DNA of 64,000 bases from Oegoconia quadripuncta. Lineage: Eukaryota; Arthropoda; Insecta; Lepidoptera; Autostichidae. The stretch covers positions 13,517,124-13,581,123 of the forward strand of contig OX438741.1 in assembly GCA_949316235.1 (NCBI GenBank), given 5' to 3'. The notes under the pieces were generated by a model. It saw only the letters and a program-made list of their open reading frames with translations. It searched no databases and was not told the DNA's origin. Below, in pieces: positions 31,455 through 41,034 of the stretch (position 1 is the first letter of the stretch; each line of letters opens with the position of its first letter). A program made the translations under genes and the position numbers.

Positions 31455-34028
31455 CTATTGAGCCGCAGCCCGTTGAGTTACATAATATTTACCGTTTGAC
31501 ATAATATTAATATGGCAAAGAGCGTACGAAATCAAAGTGTCCTGAAAAGTATATATAATGCACTCGGTCTCAGGTTTTTCTACTTCAAAACATTGGACAT
31601 GATCATCAAAACTAATCGTATTCAATACACAACATTCAAAAATAATCTTAGTACTATCATAAACAAACACATTTTTAATAACCATAAAAGAAATATCTGC
31701 AAGGTCTGTCATATCACGTATGAGAATCCTTCCAGATTTATATAAAGTACCGTTTAGTTTAACCCAAGAGACGAGATTGGGTGAACTACCAAAATTTAAG
31801 TTTAATCTATATATTATCTCATCATACTTGCATTTTGAAATTCTTTTTGATAAACCTACGGAAAACGTTGTATCAAGCGACCCTTTGGTAAATATTTCGT
31901 TTAGTTGAAGCTGATGCTTGATTGCCAGCGATTTCGTAAGATTCCGACGATTAAAAGTGGCTCGGGCAGCCATTTTAGATAGTCTGTGCTTAGCTTCAAA
32001 TCGCATTGACCAAATTTTATTTAGAGGGCCAAATTTAATCAACATAGAGTGATAATGAATTAAAAAATGAAATTTTGGTTTTAAGGTATCTCCTGTTAGT
32101 TCTAGGTACATTTCGTTCAGTTCTGAGACTAAAAATTTTAACAACTGGCAACTAGCAATATTGATTACAGTGGACATTAACAGGTCAATAATTTTTCTTA
32201 ATACAATATATAATTGCCAATAATCATCGTCTCTTGGAACAAAATCACCGATCATGAGACCGAAATATCTCAAAAACGATAACATTTCAGAAGCTGAAAG
32301 TCGAATATTTCCTTTGGCAATATATTCCATACTTAATGCACATGGCTTACTGGAGCTATCGGGACCATAATCAAAGTTTTCTATTCTGTGATTTAAAATT
32401 GGTAAAGTAAAGTATTTTAGATCTCTTGTATATTTAATGATAAGGAATGACATTACATATTTGCCAACCCCCTCGAGTATGTCGTGCATTATGTCCACAC
32501 CTACCTGGTTAAATAAACTGAAATGTTTGACAGATAACCAAATACACTTTTCTTTTATACCTGTAGTGCTGGGATTATTTATTTCCAGATGTTCGATGTA
32601 ATTATTATTATTTCGAAGTAAACTTTCTGTCTCAAAACACTGAGTTTTCATAACTTCTTTTGGCACTACACAAATTCGACAAGGATAATTCGATGAAAAA
32701 GATTCATTGAATCCTATTATGGAATGGATACCAAGGTTGTCACCTATAATTAGACCTAAAGCAAAATATAATTGACCTTGAAATATAGGAGCATTAATTT
32801 CTATTCCAGTCTCAAATAAAAAGTTTAATTCATCAATAAGGGGCTTAAATATAACGTTATTACCAAATGCAACCCTGTCAGATGAATGAAACAATAAAGC
32901 TAAAAAAATGTTGCCTAAGGCAGAAGCTCTCTCGGGGGGCATACAACCAACTGATACATATACTGCTCCTAGTTTGTGAATCCCGGAATGACTACCTAAA
33001 ACGTTGCCGCTTTCATAATCATCAAAGAATAAAAATAAAGGAAACACTACTTTGTCTTTGCATCTTTTCATGAAATTAGTCCAAAATGAACCCTGTATGA
33101 AATTACTAATATGATCATTAACGTTTCTTAAATCTCGAATGTACTCTAACGTTTGTTGTAATACCCCATCTAGGGAAAAAAATTTTTGGAGAATGTGTCT
33201 GAGCGAGATAAACTGTTCTGTACATTCTACTGTTACTGCGCTGACAACACCGCGTTTAGTGGTAGTAGTTTTTCTTTGTCCTATCACTATTTCATTAGGG
33301 GCTATAAAAGAACCCACATTTTCAAAATATTTAAAACGCTTATGCTCAGTGTTAAATGTTTTGAATGGGCAGTTGACAACAGACATCACTTCTTGTTGAA
33401 TTAATGCTAAATTTCCTGCTCCATCATTATTCTCCATTCTTTTTGCAAAAACGTTTTGAATATTATTGCCTATTGTACTAAAAATATGATCCAAGCCTTG
33501 AACTACATCCTGTACAGTTTGCCTGGGTAATAAAGGGTTTGCATACAAACTTGCTAAAAATAAAGGTATTTGGTTACTGTTTGAGGTTGATGCATTTTGA
33601 GTAAAAGCTACGTTTGTAATTTGATCTAACATGTCTACAGAATAAGTGCTAGATTCATTATTTAAACCATTCAGATCATTTGGCGGATTTAAAATAGAAA
33701 CATTAATGGAATTCGTCTCTAATTTGCTATCATCAACCAACAATGTTCGATTTTCTTGACTATTTGAACTACTAATGTGAAATTTGTTCAAATGTTTAGA
33801 AAACGTATTTTTTAAATAAAAGGAACGGTCACAGCCCCCGTCTATACAGTGATATACTGAAAACTTATGTTTACTATGAGCTCGAACAAAATGTTTGAAC
33901 AAGTTTTTAACATTAGAAAATTTTTCAAAACATAAGAAACAGGTAATCATGATCAAATTTTCGGAGTGCACAGATATAGTTTTACCGATTTTACGATAGA
34001 TGGTATCTCGTATTGTAAATGGTCCCAA
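31455..34028 (-). CDS. Zinc-finger DDE transposase, CMC-like
   Basis: An uninterrupted 857-codon ORF. Two C2H2-type fingers open it (C30/C33/H46/H51 and C61/C66/H79/H84). A variable serine/asparagine-rich linker follows. The presumed RNase-H-like core has 'FFDDYESGNVLGS' (D336 or D337, first acidic residue), a Cys pair in 'NYPCRIC' (450/453), 'VDIMHDILEGV' (D512, second), 'PKFHFLIHY' (651-659) and 'IWSMRFEAKH' (E678, third). HD-I/L-LEG and the P-K-x-HFL-IHY / RFE-x-KH blocks recur in animal CMC/EnSpm-type transposases. It should bind the element's ends and cut and rejoin DNA in the nucleus. The first ~26 codons overlap a shifted-frame duplicate of the neighbouring gene, so the true start is more likely the Met at codon 27 (about 33950), just before the first finger. 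It is probably transcribed separately from the SAM gene 140 bp upstream. Confidence 0.85.
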   Translation of the reverse strand: MGPFTIRDTIYRKIGKTISVHSENLIMITCFLCFEKFSNVKNLFKHFVRAHSKHKFSVYHCIDGGCDRSFYLKNTFSKHLNKFHISSSNSQENRTLLVDDSKLETNSINVSILNPPNDLNGLNNESSTYSVDMLDQITNVAFTQNASTSNSNQIPLFLASLYANPLLPRQTVQDVVQGLDHIFSTIGNNIQNVFAKRMENNDGAGNLALIQQEVMSVVNCPFKTFNTEHKRFKYFENVGSFIAPNEIVIGQRKTTTTKRGVVSAVTVECTEQFISLRHILQKFFSLDGVLQQTLEYIRDLRNVNDHISNFIQGSFWTNFMKRCKDKVVFPLFLFFDDYESGNVLGSHSGIHKLGAVYVSVGCMPPERASALGNIFLALLFHSSDRVAFGNNVIFKPLIDELNFLFETGIEINAPIFQGQLYFALGLIIGDNLGIHSIIGFNESFSSNYPCRICVVPKEVMKTQCFETESLLRNNNNYIEHLEINNPSTTGIKEKCIWLSVKHFSLFNQVGVDIMHDILEGVGKYVMSFLIIKYTRDLKYFTLPILNHRIENFDYGPDSSSKPCALSMEYIAKGNIRLSASEMLSFLRYFGLMIGDFVPRDDDYWQLYIVLRKIIDLLMSTVINIASCQLLKFLVSELNEMYLELTGDTLKPKFHFLIHYHSMLIKFGPLNKIWSMRFEAKHRLSKMAARATFNRRNLTKSLAIKHQLQLNEIFTKGSLDTTFSVGLSKRISKCKYDEIIYRLNLNFGSSPNLVSWVKLNGTLYKSGRILIRDMTDLADISFMVIKNVFVYDSTKIIFECCVLNTISFDDHVQCFEVEKPETECIIYTFQDTLISYALCHINIMSNGKYYVTQRAAAQ

Positions 34029-34130
34029 ATTATATATATAAGTACCTTGCAGTAATTTCTTTCATTACGCTGGATCCACTACATTTATGAACGGTTATAA
34101 ATTCAATCTCAATTTTTGCAGCTTAGTATT
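33985..34130 (-). repeat. Diverged duplicate of part of the SAM gene's last exon
   Basis: 'tttacgatagatggtatctc', 'taccttgcagtaatttcttt' and 'gcagcttagt' line up with 34347-34480 ('tttacgatagacggtatttc', 'taccttgcagatatctcctt', 'gcagtttagt'). Similarity is roughly three quarters by eye, with small indels. It lies between the two genes and supplies the first codons of the long ORF in a different frame, so it is noncoding debris. Confidence 0.75.
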
Positions 34131-34168
34131 ATGTCGTCAAAACAATCAAAACATAATCAAAATCTCTT

Positions 34169-37100
34169 CTACTTGATTTCTAAGCCTAGGTCAGTTACCA
34201 GAGCACGGACAGTGGTAAATAATTTATCGTATTTGGTAGTTAAATTAAATATAGCTTTTTGAACAAATTGCCACACGTGGCTGGATTCTGCAGGATACTC
34301 TGCATTTAATACAAATATAATTTTAAAGCAAGCATCAACACATTTTACGATAGACGGTATTTCGTATCGCAAATGGTTCAAAATAATATACCTTGCAGAT
34401 ATCTCCTTTATTGAGGGACCCACTACAACTATGAATGGTTGTAAGGTCAATCCCAATTCTTGCAGTTTAGTCTTTCGCCGTTGTATGGTCTCGTCTATCT
34501 CAGCTGCGCTCTTCAAATGGCAAATAAAACTTCCCAGAACTTCGTGTTTAGAAGGTCTCCACTGTTTTTTGGTCTTAACTGTTTTCACCATGGAAGTAGT
34601 CATCAAAAATGGCAACGTCATAAAAGCAACCGTATTGAGAACCTCGTCAGAATCTACAAGAAAAAACACACGATTGTTTTGTTATACATTATTTGACGAA
34701 AATTGTTTGGGTAATGCAGTGCCTCATCTACGTACCTACCTACTAAATAATATTCAAACCTGATCAGTCGTTTTAGCATAAAAGGACAAACAAACAAACA
34801 TCCATAATATGAGTGGGATGTTAAATTTATTTCAAACTTATTTATAGATAGATTTTTATATAGATTTTCTGAAAGTTGTAGAAAAGTTAGTCCTTGTTGA
34901 GGGTGTTCCAGCTTTTACATGATTTTTGGCTAACCCGTATATAAATGAGGATAAGTGCTTGTAAAATATTGCGAATTTACCATTGTTTTCCATAAGGCTT
35001 AAAATTTCCTTCAATCCAGAATCCTGTCTTTTTTTGGTATATTCCAGCAGCTTTGGTCTAATTATAGGCCAGTTCTGATATAAATTGTCATCACAGAGTG
35101 GATACAATTTTTTGAAGTCATTCAAAAGCTGAAAAATTAGGTAATAAATACATAGTTGTCAACTAAAACAATACACAACGGAAAACTTTTGTTCTACAAC
35201 TTTTCAAAATTCGCGAAAAATTATTTCAATTCTTCATACAAAACAGTCAATCTAATCGAACATTTTATATGAAAAGGCGAAAATATTTTCCCGAATTTTG
35301 AAAAGTACTTAAGTGGTGAATGAAAATGTGAATGGAGGTAAAAGCAACATTTTCAAAATTATTTTAAATTTTATGTTTCTTCAAAGATTTAACCCAGTAT
35401 ACAACGCTGGGTATACAGGATGTTACAAAACAACCCAAACTATATAAAATTCTAAAAATATTTTTGTGATCAACTGTTAAGGCCATTCAACCCGGAATTG
35501 ACGTTTATATACGTAATTTTACTATTTTGTCCAATAAACATCAATTTAAGGTCGTATAACCTTAACAAGTGATCACTCGCATAACATACGCACACGAACA
35601 AACACACACACACACTATTATAATTATTTATATTTAAATATATAATCATATCAATCAATCAATCAATCAAATACGCTTTATTGTTTAAATATGTCATATA
35701 TATGTACATATATTATATTGATTGCTTACTACTACCTATAACTAATATGTTATAAAATAACTTAAAAAAATATTCTATAAGTTTAAATAATGCTATTGTT
35801 GATTCTTGTTGTTAAGTTAGCACAATCAAGATTGTAGTACAAAATACTCCGAGGGGTGGGAACCTGGTGATCTGTGCCACAGGTTCATCCTATTACAGAC
35901 GCCAGATTCGATTGTTATTTATCATACAATTACATTTGTAACATAACATTTGTGAGAATGAAATAAATGCTTACTTACTACTACTACTAGATTTTTTTAG
36001 GGATTTTCTAGGAACTGCCCAAAAATATCTTTAATCTCCGATTCGTTTTAAAAGTTAGGTATAAACAAAAAAAAGTTGTAGCGTATAGACCTCACTCTTA
36101 AATAGGTACATGTAACTTACCAAAAATACACCACCAGGCTGGTTGAGCGGCTTGTATTTACTTAGGTAATCATCAACTGTCATTTCATTTGATGTTAATT
36201 CAGTTAGTCTTTGCTTATCCGTATCGTTCCAATATGTTTCAACAGTTAACCATGGATCACAACAATTATTGAGCCAGAGAAGTTTTTCATTCACATCATC
36301 ACTTAATGTCTGCAATTGGTCAATTGCTTCTTGAATATTTGAGTTAGTGTGGGGCGAGGCTGTGCTACTATTATATGTTGAGGGATGCCGTTTTGAATAT
36401 TCTTCGATCACTCCAGATTTTATAAATTCACGCCTACGCTGCCTATAACAGTCTAATAATTTTCCCTTCGCAGAAACCTTTTGTTTGGGAGTGATACTCA
36501 TATAAGGAATGAAATACACAGACGAGTTTTCCTTATTAAATATTTTTGGTATATCATAAGCCAGTTCGTAAAGTCTTGTGCTGGTAAGTTTTTTTTGTGG
36601 GTTGTCTTTTAGTTCGTATGTAATAATAATATTGCAGAGACGTCTTCTATCGGCGTTGTTTAATAGCCCTGAATTTTTATGTCTTAATAATAGAGCATTA
36701 CCATCATTAGAAGATTTTAAAATTTTGTGCAATTCCTGAAAGAATACAAGTAAAATGAAATAAGTAAAGTAAATAACTGAATTAATAAAATAAAATTGTG
36801 TCAATAGAAAAATATTGTGCCACATAAAAACTAACTTTGATACTATAATATTAACCTACACAATTACAATTTAGTAACTTACACATGAAGTATCAGGAAG
36901 TTTGATTTCAGAATCATTAATTATGTTTTCTGTATTATACTGTGAATCATTTGAAGGCTCCAAAGGCTGCAGAATATATGTTGTCAACAAACTACACTGT
37001 GTAGAAGTTGAGGCGTCCTCAGACATCTAAAATTTTAATAAATTGAAACTGATTAGATTACTAATACATTATTTCTTTACTGTATGCGTTAAAACCATTC

Positions 37101-37751
37101 ATATTTAAAAAAAAAAAGTGTTTGATCTGCCAAAGCTGTATAAGTAGTGTGTACCTGAGTAGGTACCTACCAAGGGACTTACTTAGTTGTAATATTACTT
37201 AATTAGGCTTTCATTCCTTAGATCAACAATCATTAGATCAAAATTTATTATGTGAACCCCTAACACACTAATGCTGTCAACACACTAACTAAACAATGGT
37301 GTATTGTATGACTCAGCAAGTAGGTATCTAAGTACATGATAGGCAGCTGAACTGTTTTCGTAGGTACCTAAGTGTAAAAAATATTAACTTACGTCGATGT
37401 CATTAGTATCGATATTTCCCTCACTTTTGGTTGCTGTTATATCTCTAAGCATCCGAATTTGCGCATTTAGTTTCGCCCTATGGCCAATTACAGGTATCAA
37501 TTCTTTAACATCACTGTCAGACAGCATTTGCAAGGTTTCAATATCGATGGCTTGTTCTAAAAAAATGTGAGAGAAAAATAAATAGAAACATAACATCGTA
37601 TTACTGCACATGCATGCAGCGAGACATACGAACTTAAACGAATATAAATAAGAACTGAAGTACATATCTTACCTTTAAATTGAGTTATGTACATTTCTAG
37701 ACCCCATTCTCGAAGGTAGTCTCCTAGAGGATCTGTATCTGTTACTTCCAT
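34169..37751 (-). CDS. SAM-domain protein (SAMD3-like), six exons, transposon-borne
   Basis: Proposed exons, minus strand: 37751-37673, 37556-37393, 37026-36883, 36735-36121, 35128-34981, 34653-34169. Every junction has GT..AG (donors GTAAGA, GTAAGT, GTAAGT, GTAAGT, GTAAAT). Phases agree and the total is 1,635 nt, giving 544 residues. Exons 1-2 form a sterile alpha motif ('YLREWGLEMYITQF', 'LSDSDVKELIPVIGHRAKLN'), a protein-interaction domain. The middle has 'NADRRRLCNIIITYELKD' and 'ARKGKLLD'-like 'SAKGKLLDCYRQRRREF'. The last exon has 'LTLQPFIVVVGPS' and 'AEYPAESSHVWQFVQKAIF'. The order and length match SAMD3-like proteins, which are multicopy in several invertebrates and fish. Its role in transposition is unknown; being carried within the element's termini suggests an accessory function. 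The intron 5 donor is the least certain junction. Without it, exon 5 would run to a stop at 34856. Confidence 0.75.
35640..35995. mobile_element. Retroposon tails inside intron 4 of the SAM gene
   Basis: A reversed end '(tcaa)n atacgctttattg' at about 35652-35690 and a plus-strand end 'gaatgaaataaatgcttact' with (TAC)n at about 35957-35990 bracket AT-rich DNA. They indicate insertions that the transposon tolerated in an intron. Confidence 0.5.
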
Positions 37752-38466
37752 TTTCGAAAATTTTAATAGTTTTACGTACACCATGTATCGGTTTGAACAC
37801 AGTTTTACATCCAGTTTTAAGCACCTACACAAGTTTTTTTAATTTTGTTACTACAAGACAAATCTTGCCGGTGGTGGCTTTGCAAAGAAAATGGACGAAC
37901 AGGAATGAACAAGTTTGTGACGCGCGCGACGTGCGAGTCCAATGTCAATCCGCGACCGGGGGACAAGGACAACATATAAACAAAAGAGTTTGGTTACATG
38001 TAAGCAAAGTTGTACTACGCACTGAACTTCGTTTGGTTAGTGATTGTATTTTGGTTGGTTAGATAACGCTAAACTGTAGTTTAATTTTGCCCCACTACGC
38101 AAAATATGTTGTATGTAACAAAATACTTGTATAAGAATAGAAAATTATTGTTGAGCAATACCTAATTAAGCTATGTTGTGACTAACCATTGTGATTGAAA
38201 AAGACTTGAACTTAGTTTTTGTTGCACATGGGCAATGTTTATACTTAAATTAGATTGACTAGTTTATTTACCTGTAACCACTTGGGTTTGTTTACTCTTG
38301 TATTGTAAAATATAAATAAACATTTTATTACAAATAGCTCAACTTAAATAACATTATCTGTTTTGTTCTTCACTGATAAACTAGTCTAGTTAAATCAAAT
38401 TAACTTTATTAACGCCTTACAAAATTATGGTTATTACTCAAATTACCAAAGTAGATTGGTTAAATA
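37752..38466. promoter_or_regulatory. Right subterminal region, presumed SAM gene promoter
   Basis: Noncoding DNA between the SAM start codon and the right end. It has a GC-rich patch at about 37918-37960 ('gacgcgcgcgacgtgcgagt') unlike the rest of the element, then AT-rich DNA with repeated ggtta/taacc words. Promoter function is inferred from position only. Confidence 0.4.
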
Positions 38467-38478
38467 TTTTTTTCAGTG
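38467..38478. repeat. Right terminal inverted repeat of the transposon
   Basis: TTTTTTTCAGTG, the inverse of 30593-30604, followed by the TA copy at 38479-38480 and the remainder of the SINE. Confidence 0.9.
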
Positions 38479-38551
38479 TAGTTGCTTACTGTGGAACTAG
38501 ATGGCGCTGTGTGTACGTCTAAGGATATTTATTATTATTTATTATTATTCT
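38479..38551 (+). mobile_element. SINE B, right portion
   Basis: 'tagttgcttactgtggaact', 'agatggcgctgtgtgtacgt' and a TTATTATT tail complete the copy begun at 30381. Confidence 0.9.
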
Positions 38552-38599
38552 TGAACGAAATAACTGATTATTATTGTTGTTATGTTAATAATGTCGTTT

Positions 38600-39082
38600 C
38601 AATTACCAATAGTTATAATTTTTATGAAGCTACACATGTATTTTGTAAGTTCAAAGAAAGTGCTCCAATTCCACAGTCAATCAACAATTGTGAGTTCTAT
38701 AGTGTTTAATGGCATAAGAATTCTTTTTAAAAAACAAGTACATGACTTTTATTTGAATAAATGCTATTATTCTGTTCAAGAATTTATTAATGATAAATTG
38801 TAATTAGCACCTGGTTACCGACATTTGCAAGCCTTTTTTACTGACATTTTAATGAATTGTTATTTTATTTTATTCATTGTTTAAATTATCTTTCTGATCT
38901 GTAAGATGACAGATTTTGACAATGTATTTTTCCAATTTATTGATTTTTAATGCATGATCTGTCTTCACATATTATAATATTTTGCACGCTTCTTAAAGCA
39001 GAGTATGTCTTGGAAAATAATCTATTAAGACCTTATTGTACCATATTCTTGCAAATAAATAATTTTTATTTATTTATTTAAG
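38600..39082 (+). pseudogene. LINE 3' end with (ATTT)n tail
   Basis: The frame ending at 38803 reads 'ILFKKQVHDFYLNKCYYSVQ' then 'EFINDKL', stop. The 'F-K-x-x-L-x-x-CYYSV-x-EFL-D' ending is frequent at the C-terminus of lepidopteran LINE reverse transcriptases. A 3' UTR follows and ends in 'gcaaataaataatttttatt' with (TTTA)n. 5'-truncated. Confidence 0.55.
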
Positions 39083-39159
39083 ATTTTTCATTTTTATTAT
39101 CGGAAACATGGTACATGCCGAAATCAGATGTCATATTTTCAGAACTTTCATCATGTTTC

Positions 39160-39361
39160 GCCAGTAGCGGTTTCCCCATTGAATTCCAGAGTGACCGGAT
39201 GGAAATGACCTGCATCCAACGATTTCCTACGACCTTTATCAAGTCACCTTCCTGACGTCCTAGGCTGCGCTTGGCAGTGCGTGGCCTCCACTCGAGAACT
39301 TTAATGCTCCACCAGCCATCAGGTCTTCGAGCTATGTGCCCTATCCACTGTCACCCCAACT
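39160..39361 (-). mobile_element. RTE-type LINE fragment, reversed
   Basis: 'gcatccaacgatttcctacg', 'cctgacgtcctaggctgcgc', 'ttggcagtgcgtggcctcca' and 'cgagctatgtgccctatcca' are the typical reversed ORF text of RTE elements downstream of the RT core. No open frame of useful length. Confidence 0.55.
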
Positions 39362-39789
39362 TGCTAATCCAGCATTGCTGTGTTCCGGTTGTTAGAGATA
39401 AGATAGCCAGTACCCCAAATAAGATGGGGTTTCCGGGTCAGTACGCTACCACCTTCGGCCTGTTTGGTGTAGTGGTTAGCAACTCTGACCAGGATACCAA
39501 AAGGTTGCGGGTTCGTATCCCGCTAGGGGCATATGTTTGTGTGATGAATACGGACATGTGTACCCGAGTTATGGATGTTTTCATTTATAATAAGTATTTA
39601 TTTACAAAAAAAATATGTATTTATGTAGTATACCAACCATCTGGTATCCACAACACAAGCTTATAGTTGCTTACTGTGGAACTAGATGGCGCTGTGTGTA
39701 TGTCTAAGGATATTTATTTATTATTATTCGGCCTCATCTTCACTTAACATCAGGTGTGGTTGACGTTAAGTGCTAACCCGTTGTGCATA
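39362..39789 (+). mobile_element. SINE A split by SINE B
   Basis: SINE A body at 39362-39460 ('tgtgttccggttgttagaga', 'gtcagtacgctaccacc') resumes at 39727 ('ttcggcctcatcttcactta'). The seven bases TTCGGCC occur on both sides (39454-39460 and 39727-39733), a clear target duplication. Confidence 0.9.
39461..39726 (+). mobile_element. SINE B inserted in SINE A
   Basis: 'tgtttggtgtagtggttagc' to a TTATTTATTATTA tail, 266 bp, flanked by TTCGGCC. The junction shows that the insertion took place after SINE A was fixed here. Confidence 0.9.
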
Positions 39790-40109
39790 AAAAAATGGTA
39801 CAAGTAAATTTTTTATACGCCATTTAAAATAATGCGTAATATTCATGATGAAGCATTAAAAGCTTGTTTTTTAAAGTATTCTTAATGTAGAACTTATTTA
39901 GTAGTTTTTTGTTAATATCTTTTATTATGTCCTCTATTGTAAAATAAGATTTAGTTATAGTTACATTACTTAACAATAGGTGTTTAAATTATGACGGATA
40001 TAAACTAGTTTTTGAGAGAGACTGGTGTCGGTACTAGGAAACCTGTGTGACAGATCACCAGGGTGGCTCTCTCATTGTGAGACAGTATGGTCAGTATGTG
40101 GCCAAAAAC

Positions 40110-40205
40110 TTTAACTAGGGTGTGTGTATGTGAGTGTGAGAGGGTGTGTGTGTTTGGGGCGCGTGCGTGTGTGTGTGCGTATGTGCTTTCGAAACAAGTG
40201 TGTAT
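40110..40205. repeat. GT-rich microsatellite
   Basis: An irregular tract of gtgtgtgtatgtgagtgtgag type words. The two long minus-strand ORFs with histidine/threonine runs arise from it. Confidence 0.8.
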
Positions 40206-40257
40206 ATGTTTGCGCAAATATATAATAAATAAATAAATATACTTCGACATACCATGT

Positions 40258-40551
40258 AACCGCCTCCGTGGCTCATAGTAAACAACATTGGGTTTATGAT
40301 TCGGAGGTCGCGGGTTCGATCCCCAGCGTACATGTTTAAGTACTCGGTTGGTAGTAGGGCATTTTAAATGTCCGCCTGGCTGGCTACCACCATCTTATCT
40401 AAATCTGCCGCCAACTAGCAATGTTAATAGCATTGTTGTGTTCCGGTTGTCAAACAAAATATGACCAGTTCCCCAAATATGTTGTGGTTTCCGGGTGAGT
40501 ACGCCTCCACGTTCGACCTCATCTTCACTAAACATCAGGTATGCTTAAAAA
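40258..40551 (+). mobile_element. SINE A, near full length
   Basis: 'aaccgcctccgtggctcata', B box 'gcgggttcgatccccagcg', body, ending 'acctcatcttcactaaacat'. Small deletions. Confidence 0.85.
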
Positions 40552-40725
40552 AGCGTCACATACGTAGTTCTTTTGTATGTTAGTATGAACTACCGCATAC
40601 TATGCGTTTGCTATCTTTTCGAATAAACAAGTATTAGCCTGACAATTACTTAGTAACTGCGTCTCATACCAGTCTTCCCGACAGCAAAGACAGGGTTATA
40701 TTTTCCCGATTGAAGAGAGGCTATG

Positions 40726-40918
40726 TTTTTTTTTATTTGAGAGGGCGGCAAACGAGCCTGCGGGTCACCTGATGGAAAGCAATCACCGCCGCCCATGGAC
40801 AGCCGCAACACCAAAAGGGTCACAGATGCGTTGCCGGCCTTTGAGGAAGGTGTAGGCTCGTTTCTTGAAGGTTCCAATATCGTACTCGTTCGGGAATACC
40901 GCTGCATTCGTTTCGTTT
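40726..40918 (-). pseudogene. LINE C ORF2 C-terminus
   Basis: Minus-strand reading of '[20 protein letters not shown]' type text (frameshifted here). The 3' end 'gcgggtcacctgatggaaag' with a T-run marks the tail. Confidence 0.75.
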
Positions 40919-41034
40919 CATTGAATGGGTCACTATCCACTACACCAATCGGTCGTCAAAGTCAAAAGCAAAGTCAAAATAGACGTTTTATTTATTTATT
41001 TTATTTCAATACTGTATAAATAGTTTTATTCTAC

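Larger units (their letters stand above)
30593..38478 (-). mobile_element. 7.9-kb CMC (CACTA/Mirage-like) DNA transposon with two genes
   Basis: Ends: CACTG followed by 8 A at 30593, and the inverse (7 T then CAGTG) ending at 38478. That gives a 12-bp perfect terminal inverted repeat. TA is present on both sides (30591-30592 and 38479-38480), and the empty site is known from other SINE B copies. CACTR termini with a short (2-4 bp) duplication are characteristic of the CMC superfamily; a 2-bp TA duplication is described for Mirage-type members. Inside, both genes lie on the minus strand: the SAM-domain gene (37751-34169), then the transposase (34028-31455). About 0.85 kb (left) and 0.73 kb (right) of noncoding subterminal DNA contain scattered ggtta/taacc words, as expected of subterminal repeats. 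Both reading frames are open, so activity is possible. Confidence 0.85.

Noticed and set aside
33951..34028. First Met of the 857-codon ORF as the real start
   Set aside because: These codons are a frame-shifted copy of the neighbouring gene's exon. The zinc fingers begin after the Met at codon 27.
34856..35125. Ending the SAM gene at the stop at 34856
   Set aside because: The downstream segment 34653-34169 encodes the conserved C-terminal part in the correct phase if the GTAAAT donor at 34980 is used. The extension to the stop looks like intron sequence.
40005..40333. His/Thr-rich ORFs on the minus strand
   Set aside because: They are translations of the GT-rich microsatellite joined to SINE A.
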